A stretch of 64,000 nt of DNA from Zeugodacus cucurbitae (taxonomy: Eukaryota > Arthropoda > Insecta > Diptera > Tephritidae). The position numbers were made by a program, and so were the translations under genes. Under the pieces are notes generated by a model, which saw only the letters and a program-made list of their open reading frames with translations, searched no databases and was not told the DNA's origin. The DNA lies in NCBI RefSeq assembly GCF_028554725.1, contig NC_071671.1, positions 50,862,001 through 50,926,000 on the forward strand, written 5' to 3'. Positions 27,101 through 36,760 of this stretch are shown here, one piece after another (position 1 is the stretch's first letter; every line of letters begins with the position of its first letter).

Positions 27101-30100
27101 CGCTGCTGCTAGCTAATGCAATTGAATGCGCGACGATTAATGGGCAATTGCCATTGGTGTTGGCACATGTCAGATTTTCAGAAAAAGCTATTGCTTCTTT
27201 ATTCTAAAAATGCTATTAACGCGCGATGACATGCCTCCGCATGCCGATATGGCAGACGGACATTCACAAATACGTACAAAAAAAGCATTTAATTGTATTG
27301 CACCAAGTTTATAAATGCATTCAAATATATATATATATTTGTATTTATATTTTAGTTGCCAATTTTCATATTAAATACGCCTCAAATCAAATGATATAAC
27401 CACCTCCAGCCGGCAATAAATTGCCTGCTGCGACGAAAATATTAATTTAATCCACCTTATGATTTGCATATATTCATATATTGAAACACTGCGTATTTAC
27501 ATATATCGTCTGCATAGTCTGCAAATAATCGAAGTCATAACTCTAATTGCTTTTTGATTTATTGTATGATCGATACGGCCACTGATACTCTGTGAGTGTG
27601 AGTATCACACACACACACTCGCTTGACTTATTGTTTACATTTTAAATGAGTTGTCCGTAAGGCTTGTGATTTTTAATTTATTATGGCTTATATGATTAAA
27701 TACCGCTACATTCACAGTTGCGCGCCTAAATACATTTGACAGCTCTCATATTTAGTGTCAAAGTTACGCGTGTAAGCGTGTGAAGGTGCACGAGTGCCAT
27801 GTTAAATCACTTGTTGGCATGTAAACTTATGATTAATATAGATTTACCGATAGTTTTGGTGATATTTTTGTAGCAAAAAAAAAGGAGGTTATGTATTGTA
27901 TTTGTGATCTACTAAAAAAATATAAAAATTTTTTTTTTTTTTTGAGGAAGAGTCTATATGGGTTGAGAGAGGAAATGATAATTTCTCTGAATAAAATGAG
28001 GAACATTTAGGTTATTGTCCTTTATTTTTTAATTGAAAACTATTTTTCGTGTTTTTCTTGTCACATTTGCTGATACTTTAATGTATAATTTAACAATAAG
28101 TTCAGCTTAATTTTTTTTTAATGCTAATCATTGCTTTTAAATTAAAGTAAACTGTCAAACTATCAGCTTTTCTTTGCTTACAAATATAATAATTTAATAT
28201 TTTCTTTAATAAAATAATACAAAAATTTTGATTTCATGCTAGCTAATATTAAATATTCAAATACAAATTGCTTTCTATTGTAAATGTTATGTCTTAACGC
28301 TTTTCCACAACGGTTTTCTATTTCTGAAAAACTCAGTTGATTTAATACTAATATTTAATTACTGTGAGAAAATTAAAGATTATGAACATATTATACAATA
28401 CAACACATAATTATACTGAGGAGTTTTACACAGTTGTTAATAAACAAATATTAAATTATAATAAAAATTACTACAGTGAAAATCAGGAAAATTAATGTGA
28501 AATTATTCAGCTGTCTATTTCATACATATTTACTACCTACATACAAACAGAAATAAATGTAAATCTTTTATGGTTCATAATAAATAATTCGATTTTCATC
28601 GCTCGTGACTTTTATGCATTTTTCGTTTATTAAATGCACATATTATCTATTGTTTATATTTTTATGCTAACGATGAATCGAAAAAATGCCGGTTTTTACC
28701 AAAAACATTTAGTTTTCTGTGTAATAATCTATCTGTGAGAAAACCGCTATAAGAGGTGTGTTAAAAAACGGGAATTTGTGTCCAAAAGTCCAATTGTCAG
28801 CTGTATTCATTGCTTACTTTGGCTGTAGCAGCCGCCTAAGGTTAGACTTGGAGATTTTCGTTTGTTAAAAGCTCACACTTCGTTGATTGTTCGTGAATTC
28901 TTGGTCAAAAACAATACTGTAACGATGCCCTTGACATGACTCCGTGTGATCCCAAATCGAGTTTAAGAAATGTTTTGACAATTGCAAGAAGCGCTGGCGT
29001 AAGTGCATCGTATCGAATGGGCACTATTTTAAAGGCGACAATATTAATGTAGACGAAAGAAGATTTTTTTTCAAAAATCGAAAATTTTGTTATTTTTTGA
29101 ACACAGCACGAATTCGAGCTACTAAATAAAATCAGGAAGTATTGGAACATTTTTACTTTGTCAACTTTTATATTGATAACCTGCTTGATGCTGGGTTAAC
29201 ACTTTAATTATATATATTTTTCAAGATAATATGTAGTTTTATAAAGACTACGCCTCTTTTTTCTCTAAATTTTAGCATCATTGTGAATTTTTTCCATATA
29301 TTTTTTTTAAACCTATATGCAAAGAGCTAGTCAATTAAAATGGTCCACTAAATTATGGATGATTTCAACAAAAAGTTGACCGGGCGTTGTATCTCATTCG
29401 CTTAAATCAATTTGAAGAAAATGACGCAGACTTCTTCAACTTTTCAGAAGAGTTGCTGATTTTTATTAAAATCACTGGAGTTATCCAATTAATGAACAAT
29501 TCGTTGATAAATTTAGTCAATTAGAGAACCGCCTACAATGGTATACAAAAGCATAAATTATTAATTGACTAAATTAAGTGTCGCTTTCAAATGCATATTA
29601 GTCTTTCACTATTTTTTTACAATAATTAATTGTTTGCTTAATTAATTGCTTTCCTTTTATGCGGGGAGATAAAGTTAATAGCATTAAATACCAACTTAGA
29701 AATGTGCACAAAAAATAAATTTAAATTATGATTAGCGTTTGCTTTATTATTAAGGAAGACATATGTTTAAACAAAATAAATGAACCGGTTATTTACTAAA
29801 TTGAGTCAGCACTCTCTAAACACACGCTACGACCATCGGATGACCGAGCGAAAAATTTTTAATTTATGCAATATTTGAAAAGTAAAAGAAAGACAAGTAT
29901 CAATAGAATCCATCATAAGCACATATTTATATAATTAATCAACTCTATAAAGCACTAATGCTCTCTACTAAATTAAAAAAAGCTGTTCAGACACATTAAT
30001 TGCTCGCAACCCAAACTACAGCTAGTTGTACATATATGTATGTAAACTTGAGTGCGCCACATTTTCGGCTCTCTCAAATGTCGGCTTAACTGTTGTTCTT

Positions 30101-33100
30101 ACCCTTCAAAGTTGATATCATTCTAAGCTTTGCGCGATATCATCAAGATTACGCCGTGCTTTGTCGGTTGACAAGTGCTTGACATTTGTACATCTCTCTG
30201 TCTGTCTGTCCGTTGGTGGTTGGTGATTATACGCGTAGCGTTCGCATCAACTGCCGATTAGCAACAAGTTCTGTGCGGACAGTAGACACTCGATGAGTGC
30301 TGGCTTTTGCAAACGCCAATGCTAATTAAAATATTTATTAGCTAGAACCTACGCCTCACTGACTTAATAGAGTACCATCCAGTTTTTGAGCAGCGGCAGC
30401 AGCGGCTCAGACAGCGCGAGCTACACGTGGTCAGCAGAAGCGATATACTTGTAATACAACTATGAGGTAATACATGATTAGCCCCGCTAATGCGATATTA
30501 ATTTATGATGTAACACGGAATGTTTGTTAGAAAAAAAATTTAAATTAAAAAAATAAATAAATAATTGAAAAACACGTCCGGCATGACAGCTAGCTTTTGT
30601 TTTTTAATAGTAGAAAAATATATTATTTTAAACATTATTATGCATTACGCATATGTTTTGGTGTTAGGATTTTTAGATTTTTGGGCAGTAAGCCAGTAGA
30701 GCACGCCAATACTGCGTTGACTAATTAAAAGCGAAACTGAATTTTAAACGTTTCTAAACTATTTTTATGTTGTTCATTCTATATTTGAATTCTTAATATT
30801 CCTGTTATTGCGGTATGATAAATTGTTTACAAAAAAAAAAAACGAAAAATTGGCATTACAAATGAGCGCTTACGGTACGACCTTGAGTAAACATGTGTTC
30901 ATCGCTATATTTACGGATTTACGGGCGAAACATAATAATAAAAGGGGAATGACGATAGGCCAAAACTATTAACTTATATTTCTTCTTTCTTTTTTTTCAG
31001 TTTCATACACAAATTGAAGTGATCACGCTTTCTGCTATGAATATTTGAGGTTAAGTGCCGCTTAAATATGTGTAGCATGAGCAATAGGTGAACTACCTTT
31101 CACGAAAAAAAATTAAATAAATAAGTACTTGGTGCTTTTAGTGCCTCCAAGTATTTATGAGTCGGATTCAATAGCAAAGTATGCAATATGACGTTGCTAG
31201 TTTCCTGTTTTCAAGCTAAATTTATTATGTACTACAACTAAAGTGGCAAACGTTGCCACTTCAAACAATTTACTTTTCATGCTGAAAATGCACAATCTCT
31301 CAAATTTTGACGTAAAAGACTTGAAAAAAAAACGCCAGCTAATTAAGTACGCTACTTTGTGCAAGAAAAGCCATCATCATCACCAATCACCACCACCACC
31401 AAGGACAGGTGACGACGTTGCACCATTAATTTTATTGTCTAAAAATGTGTGATTTACTTAATGCCGTTGAGGTCACGTCAGCACAAATGACGTCGAACGT
31501 ATTGGACGCTCAAATGAGGTCGTTGTTAGAATGAAAATGAAAATGCGTGAGTTGGCAGCTCAATTTAAGCGGAAGCGTCAAATTTTCGCACGCATCTTTG
31601 TACACGAAGTGGTAGTTGTACACGAAGTGGTAGAAAATATATTTTTTTTTTTATATTAATAAGGGCGGAAATGTTGGTAGGTGCAACTGTGTGGACACTT
31701 GGAAACAGTGTTCAATTTAAATATTGCGTTGAAGCATTGGTATTCTGGGTAAATTTTGACGCAAGAAGGTCCATTAAGGTCGTCATTGGAACGAGGTTCA
31801 TCTGCATGAACTTGAAATATAATATTTGTATGCAAATTTCCACTTGAACAAAAAAATATTATATTTTAGTTGAAAACAATTTTTTATACAAGAAACTGCT
31901 GATATTTTTTCGTTCAAAAAATGTTTTTAAACAAAAATTGCAATTCTCTTAATTTTTGAAGCCAACTAAAGTAATGAAAAGTTGTATTATTATTTTCTTG
32001 ATAAAAAATTGTTATTCTAATCTCAATCCATTGACCGAAAAATTAATTTATAATTTTCGAAAATTATATGTTTTATGTTTTCAAATGTAGATATCTTAAG
32101 AAAATCTCAATAAATAAATTCAATAATTCATATTCTAACCTTAATATTTAAATTTTTTGGTTTCAAAACATGGTGTGAGAACACTTATGGTAATCCCAAT
32201 AATTTAGTTTTGATTTGACAAAAGATCAAATTCTAATTTTCTGCAATTAGCAAATTCAAATTTTAACCTAAAAATTTCGACATATTTGAATAGAAGAGAT
32301 TATTCATATTCTAACCTCAATAATTTAGCTTTGATTAGCCAAAAAAACATATTCTAAACTCAAACAATTAGTCTCAACTAGATTTAAAATGCATTTTATA
32401 ACCTCAAATTTGGAAGAGATTCTTCATATTCTCACCTACATTTACTAAAAATCATATTCAATGATTAAATTTTTAATATTTAGGATACAAGTTTTGGTAG
32501 TTTAAATAACACGTTTTCCTACATCAATAAATTTGTATTCAGAGCTTAAAAATTAGGATTTGTAGACAACATATAACACTTGCTTAAAATAAGACTAGAG
32601 TTGCTTTGAAAGTTCTGACTTTTCTTGTTGTGGAAATATATATAAAATTTTCGAAATCGACTAAAATTACATAATTTTGTGGAAAAATGATTGGGTATGG
32701 TCTTTTACTTGTTTTCTACTGCTCAAATATACATAATTAATTAATTCGAATTAATATAAATTTTCCCTTAAAGTTTAGTCAAGAAACATACTTTCCTCAA
32801 CTGTGTGTAAATTATATGTGAAACTCGGCTGTGTCACGGAAGAAAATTAATTAGTAAATGTCAAAGCAGCTTTAACGGCTATAGACAACATTGATTTATA
32901 ACAATTGTAGTGCAATAACAAGAATAAATATAATAATAAGCCATAAGTAATCAAGAGAATTGTCAAATTGCAAGTAAGAAAAAAGTCAACAATTTCAACA
33001 GCTATTATTTTTATATATAGAAAAAACTCATTTCTTTTGTAAACCAAAACAATCGAGTGTCAACTGTCTGCGCTTTTTTTGGCAACAAATCACCGCTTAT

Positions 33101-36100
33101 TGTTAGAAATTTACTCAAAAACTCGAAATGTATTCGAGGAAAACCCCAAACACAACCACATACCGGAATTCCTATGAGCCGGATGATCTAAATAAAATAT
33201 GAATTTTTATACGTTGGACCTTCGGCGGCAGTAGCGGTGGCAAAAAACGCTGTGCGATGATGAGAAAACCTGAATTTGGAATCAGGCTGTAATGTGCTGA
33301 GGCTGAGAATGCGAATACAAAACTAAATTTCTGTTTACAACTACAGAATTCGCATATTATACAGGCGGGGGAGTGAGTGAGTGTGTGAGTAGTTGGTTAG
33401 AAATTTCTCAACATTCGTCATAGACCATTAAAAAAATATGTCGCCTGAGTAACAACGGAATCGTAGCACACAAATAAATTTCTATTACATTACTAAGAAA
33501 CTTAGAAACGGCGCGGAGGCGGCGGCAGCGCTTGTGATCCGCATGTATGCATGTGGCGTGGGCATTTCCTAATGCATGAATTGGAACACAATTGCAGCAC
33601 ACAATTGGCGCAAATGAATTGAATTGAATTTCACACAGCGCATTGCGACTGTGTAAGCGTCTAATAATGAATGTTTCACACAAATTAAACGTGTGAATCA
33701 GCTATAAAAATAACAACAACAACAACAGCACACAGTGGTATTAGCAATGAAATTACAAAATACAAAGTACAACAACACTTTGGCATTTTCTTAAGGCATT
33801 GGCTTGTGCTTAATCACCCGTTGTTTGTTGGTGTTGGGGTTCTTCGCATTTTTTATATAATTTTTTTTTTTATTTTTTACATTTGCTATATATGCAATTT
33901 TTATATATTTTTTATTGCTTTTTTTTTGTAGCATTTTACGCTTGCTTTGTTGTTGTTGTTTATTTTATATATTTTATATATTTTTTTATTTTCTTTTAAT
34001 TTGAAATGCAATAATTTAAAGGCAAATTACATTTTAACAACACAATGGCAATTGCTTCATTACAAAGTCAAGTTTAATTCTCGCTGACTTCCCTGTTCAC
34101 ATTATATTCGTTTGCTCAGCAAATTGGCTGCTACAAAAAGCCAAACCATGACTATACACACACATGTACACTGCACAATGCTTCAACGAAGCAATTCCCA
34201 TAAGCGGCAGCGTAACAAAATCAAATTAAATACTAAAACAAAAACGGCAGAGATATACATATAAAAAATATATAAAAAAAATTAGAGAAAAAACAAAAAA
34301 ATATATATAAAAAAATTCAATACAAAAAAGTAATAACAAATCAACCACAGCGCCTACGACAATGCCCGCCAACATGCATACACTCATGTATGTATGTATT
34401 TGTTGTATTTGCACAAAATACATACATACATATGTGGTATATATGCACTCAACTCGAGTGTAATATTCAGTAGCGCACATCAGTTACATTTGTATTTACA
34501 CGTTTATGCATGCATTACGCTTACTACATTACGCTTTCAAGCCTGTTATTGTTGTTGTTTGCATGTGTGTTTGTTTTTGTTGTTTGTATGCCACTGTTTG
34601 GGCAAATTCACAAGCATCAGTTGACTGAGTTTCATCGCATTCTTTGTAGATTCAAAATTTTACAACAACAAAGCATTACATGCATGCATAAGTACATATG
34701 TATGTACTTACAACAACATACACATATAAACATAATAAATGTTTGCATAAATCGCTGCATACAGAACAAGTTCGTTGCTTAAGTCTTTCGTTTGCCAGTG
34801 ACCGTCCAAATTGTATGCGCACAAGCGTGCTTATAGTCACACACACACATACATACATATGCATGTGTGTGCATTTGCGAATTATTACGAAAGCAGCATT
34901 TAAATAAATTTCTGATTAAAAATCAATGCGTAAATCACTGAATTTCATAACTACCCACTTTTCTCCTTTTGTCTACAATTTAATGGAATTTTTTTTTGCT
35001 TCCGAAAACCATGAGACATGCTAATGGAATTTATTTTTGTTTGTTTATTTGGAAAACAAAAATATATAAAATAAAACAAAAAAACAATAACCTTTGCGCA
35101 ACTTAGTTTAGTGCTCTTTAGCATTTTGAGTGATATCTTGTGGTTTAGGAACTACTGATTTCACCACCACGCTTTTATATACATACTATATGTCCTATAC
35201 ATATTCAAATATATGTATGAATTGCTTGCAAATCAGTTTATAAACTATTCTTTTGTATTTTAAGCACGCATTTTAGACCAACAACCTCCTGACCTTTACA
35301 AATAACAAAAAAATTATAATAATTTGTATGGGATGAATCAGGTGGCAACGTCATACAGTAGTATTCTTATTGTTTTTGTTGTTATAGTAGACATAGGAAA
35401 TAATACAAATAGTTTGGGGGAATTTTTGAAATTTTTTAGAATTTACAGTGCATTATGTGATATAAATTTAGATTTCTTTAGGTTACGAAGATCATATAAT
35501 TTTGATTTGTCTTTGAGAATTGTTTGTAAAAATATGTCTTAAAATGCACTAATATCTAAAGCTTCTAAATTGTTTACCTTATTTTGCCATTTCTAACTAA
35601 ATATTTCAATTTTTTAAAAGGGTGGCAACTACGTTTTAACTTTTAGTTAAACTATTGTTGTCGGAAAAATATAATTTTGAACTCATAAAAATAAAATAAA
35701 ATAGTTTCTTTAATTTTTTTTTTTTAATTATGAGCACAGAATGCAGTGTAAATTTTAAAATATTTTCAATTCTTTATTTTAAAAAATTAATTTTATGACA
35801 GCTGGCAGCTTAACAAAATAAAATAAAATGGTAAATATATTTTAAAAAGCTTTTTCTTGTCCAAAATTAAAAAATATTTTCTGAAAAATTTTCTAATTTT
35901 TAATTTTCTAAATCAAAATTCCGAATATATGGCAACTTTCTTTATTATTATTATTTGTATTTCTTAAAACTCTTTCTAAAAAGGCTTCAAATGCGTGCAG
36001 AATGCAGAAATCAAAGAAATTTGCTATTGGTACATATGTATTTTGCTTGTTAACTAGAAAAATGTCATAACTCAAAAACATAAAAATTATGTGTATATTT

Positions 36101-36699
36101 CACACCAAGTATATTGTCTTACAAGCTAATAATATATGATATGATTAGTATTTAAACGCTGTTTAGTCACAAAATTTAATTCACTTGCTCAAATAATTTA
36201 AATTTTTGGAAATTGAAGTATTTCAGTTTATTTTCATACAAGTTCATAGTACTGAGTTATGACATTCTTCTAGTACACCAGCGATATCTTTTTATTTATA
36301 ATTGATAACTAATTCCACAAACGCTAATTGTTCCTTTGAACCACTTATTTTTGTCTAAAATATTTTCAAATCACTTACTTGTTGCTTCAACGATGGATTC
36401 GAAAAGTAGCCATCCGCGCACTGTCCCTGCAAAACACATTGTTTGCCAGCGGAACATTTTAGAATTTCCTCAGGTGGCAAATAGGTGGGTCCCTGGAAGG
36501 GTGATGCCTGTCGACTGATAATTGCATGTTCCAAAAAGATATTTGATGATGGATTTATTGCGTTCGTTTTACTTGGATTCGCCTTAATGCCATTCTGGTA
36601 TTCACCATTGAGGAACATATTCGAAGAATACTGTGCGAAACTGACGCCACAGCATAGTGTGACCGCAAGGCCGAGCAGAATATGCTGACACCGTAACAT
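8840..36699 (-). CDS. scaf: Secreted clip-domain serine protease homologue, catalytically dead (scarface-like), 6 coding exons
   Basis: Coding exons in transcript order are 36379-36699, 21400-21570, 10033-10989, 9813-9967, 9479-9747 and 8840-9138. Intron phases are 0, 0, 0, 2, 1, and the join gives 723 residues and a stop. Residues 1-22 are a signal peptide (cut near SFA/Q). Three clip-like knots follow, each ending in CC: about 80-118, 138-176 and 388-455. A Pro/Gln-rich linker lies at about 205-360. The trypsin-like domain runs from about 499 to 723. The family's TAAHC block reads TAASV, so His is Ser531. Asp581 is kept (SNDMAVLRL). The GDSGG block reads FDVGS, so Ser is Val665. It should therefore bind but not cleave. 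The order fits Drosophila scarface, known for dorsal closure and JNK-linked signalling. Other CLIPA-type homologues (PPAF-2-like) are the alternative. Introns reach 14.8 kb. Confidence 0.88.
9479..9747 (-). CDS. scaf: scaf coding exon 5: central protease-like domain, catalytic Asp kept
   Basis: It encodes the end of residue 535 to part of 625. IDIHPEYNPSTGSNDMAVLRL carries the retained Asp581; HIKPICV and CITTGWGK are standard trypsin-fold blocks. The exon ends AGAA/GTAAGTAT in phase 1. A frame shifted by one base overlaps it and should be ignored. Confidence 0.88.
9813..9967 (-). CDS. scaf: scaf coding exon 4: start of protease-like domain, His replaced
   Basis: It encodes residues 484 to part of 535. 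It contains FGEIPWQAMIL (the first strand of the trypsin fold) and GAIIGDQIVLTAASVV, where the usual catalytic His-Cys is Ser-Val (Ser531). The expected IVGG-type activation start is not evident, as is common in protease homologues. Flanking introns are both 65 bp. Confidence 0.88.
10033..10989 (-). CDS. scaf: scaf coding exon 3: knot 2 end, Pro/Gln-rich linker, knot 3
   Basis: It encodes 319 residues (165-483). It starts NARCYAPDVCCRIP, closing knot 2. A long linker follows with YLPP and PQPQPQ-type repeats (about 10380-10800), then knot 3: CASALECTPENFC through GAPGKCCRD. It ends DPWPINLAGVCAARNT. The repeats give large open frames on the other strand and in other frames, which are shadows. 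The linker is probably variable in length among alleles because it is a codon-repeat tract. Confidence 0.9.
11570..11690 (+). repeat. Family C repeat, copy 1, with CAA tail
   Basis: It reads CGGATTTGTTTCGGTCAAGG, then a CAGTCGATTCGG block, AGCATTCCTCAAAATATATG and a tail GATACAACAACAACAAT. The same order of blocks is found at 11705, 49565 and 59400. It resembles an abundant tephritid repeat with TTG/CAA ends, recalled from memory. Confidence 0.65.
11705..11812 (+). repeat. Family C repeat, copy 2, in tandem with copy 1
   Basis: GGACCCGCATTTGTATCTGG, TCAAGGACTGCC, then AACAATCCTCAAATTATATA and GCTACAACAACAATAACAAC. It is the same orientation and order as copy 1 and only about 15 bp after it, so this is a head-to-tail pair. 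Confidence 0.65.
12098..12130 (+). repeat. (CTGT)n microsatellite
   Basis: Seven or so CTGT units; a shorter CTGT/CCGT run lies at 12412-12440. Confidence 0.9.
12851..12900 (+). repeat. (CATA)n microsatellite
   Basis: Roughly twelve CATA units in a row within the scaf intron. Confidence 0.92.
18068..18265 (+). repeat. Family B repeat 5' fragment nested in the Helitron
   Basis: ACAAGTAAGGCTAAGTTTGG, then GGTGCAACTGAC, TATACTCTCGGAATTTATTG and CGAAAATCATCATATATTG follow the same order as the long copy at 23178. It is truncated at about 18265. Confidence 0.65.
18790..18858 (+). pseudogene. Helitron helicase C-terminal remnant
   Basis: A 23-codon stretch reads VIMLPNINQPRLCN and onward. It matches the VIMLRN-(x)-LCNGTR block near the C-terminus of Helitron Rep/helicase proteins (a Pif1-like SF1 helicase). 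The expected Arg after ML is Pro and the GTR after LCN reads ELC. No long open frame precedes it. It confirms that the surrounding element is Helitron-derived. Confidence 0.6.
21400..21570 (-). CDS. scaf: scaf coding exon 2: end of clip-like knot 1, start of knot 2
   Basis: It encodes 57 residues (108-164), open in phase 0 at both ends. It begins NCKPTTHTCCIYRP, closing knot 1 with its CC pair. A Pro/Thr run made by CCA and ACA triplets follows, then CANNYDCVSTRYC, opening knot 2. Acceptor is TTTCTAG, donor AAG/GTGAGT. The exon stands alone between introns of 14.8 and 10.4 kb. Confidence 0.88.
21631..22070 (+). repeat. (TAAAA)n pentanucleotide array, about 440 bp
   Basis: Almost pure TAAAA units, interrupted by AATTAAAAT variants at irregular spacing. 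It lies about 60 bp upstream of scaf coding exon 2, within the intron on the minus strand. Confidence 0.95.
23178..24618 (+). repeat. Family B interspersed repeat, full-length copy
   Basis: It starts ACAAGTAAGGAAGGGC. A perfect hairpin at 23195-23212 (GTTCGG, GTGTAA loop, CCGAAC) follows. TTTTATACTCTCGCAA at 23214-23229 is exactly inverted at 24602-24617 (TTGCGAGAGTATAAAA). A CGGA/CAGA microsatellite is at 24446-24475. Internal blocks with CCGATTT and CCCATTTT recur. Small frames inside are not coding. Partial copies are at 18068, 56195, 61000 and, on the minus strand, 62290-62815. It is likely nonautonomous. Confidence 0.75.
24446..24475 (+). repeat. CGGA/CAGA microsatellite within family B
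   Basis: Imperfect GGACAGAC units, in the same relative place as in family A (2660-2703), before GATCATTTAT. Confidence 0.85.
26490..26680 (+). repeat. Short degenerate direct repeats with ATTTTGGTCAG and ATACC[AG]GT
   Basis: ATTTTGGTCAGTTATACCAG at about 26490 recurs as ATTTTGGTCAGAAATATACC near 26566, and a third TTATACCAGTTAATACTAG lies near 26670. It is probably an old local duplication. Confidence 0.35.
28752..29112 (+). mobile_element. Internally deleted mariner relic, copy 1
   Basis: It begins TA/AGAGGTGTGTTAAAA, an inverted match of the terminus AACACACCTCG in copy 2. It keeps pieces of the mariner C-terminus: TTCGTGAATTCTTGGTCAAA (VREFLVK) with CAATACTGTAACGATGCC, then GACTCCGTGTGAT (T-P-C-D) and the block GCGCTGGCGTAAGTGC (RWRKC). 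It ends near TTTTTTGAACACAGCACG. At about 360 bp, most of the transposase is gone. Confidence 0.65.
36379..36699 (-). CDS. scaf: scaf coding exon 1: signal peptide and first half of clip-like knot 1
   Basis: It encodes residues 1-107, from MLRCQHILLGLAV to SLKQQ. A hydrophobic leader precedes an Asn/Ser-rich stretch and then ILKCSAGKQCVLQGQC, the first three cysteines of a clip-like knot. The donor is AA/GTAAGTGA in phase 0. The start is the first ATG after a short UTR and is the only one giving a leader. Confidence 0.9.
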
Positions 36700-36760
36700 T
36701 GCAGTTGTCTAGTTAAGTTATTTAAGGCGACTAAATATATGTATTGTATAATTGCAGTGA
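36700..36760 (-). other. scaf: scaf 5' UTR part of exon 2 of the transcript
   Basis: On the minus strand, TTTTCATTACAG ends at 36761 and is a good acceptor, so the 61-nt leader before the ATG probably begins at 36760. This implies at least one noncoding exon further up. Confidence 0.55.

Larger units (their letters stand above)
21571..36378 (-). other. scaf intron, 14.8 kb, between coding exons 1 and 2
   Basis: It holds a TAAAA array, a complete family B repeat, short degenerate repeats near 26.5 kb, a mariner relic and an AT-rich zone with recurring CTAACCTCAA-like words at 32.0-32.5 kb. No coding exon of another gene is supported. Confidence 0.6.

Noticed and set aside
29329..29570. TAGTCAATTAA and TTAATTGACTA as possible MITE ends
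   Set aside because: Only 11 bp, very AT-rich, no clear target duplication; could be chance in this composition.
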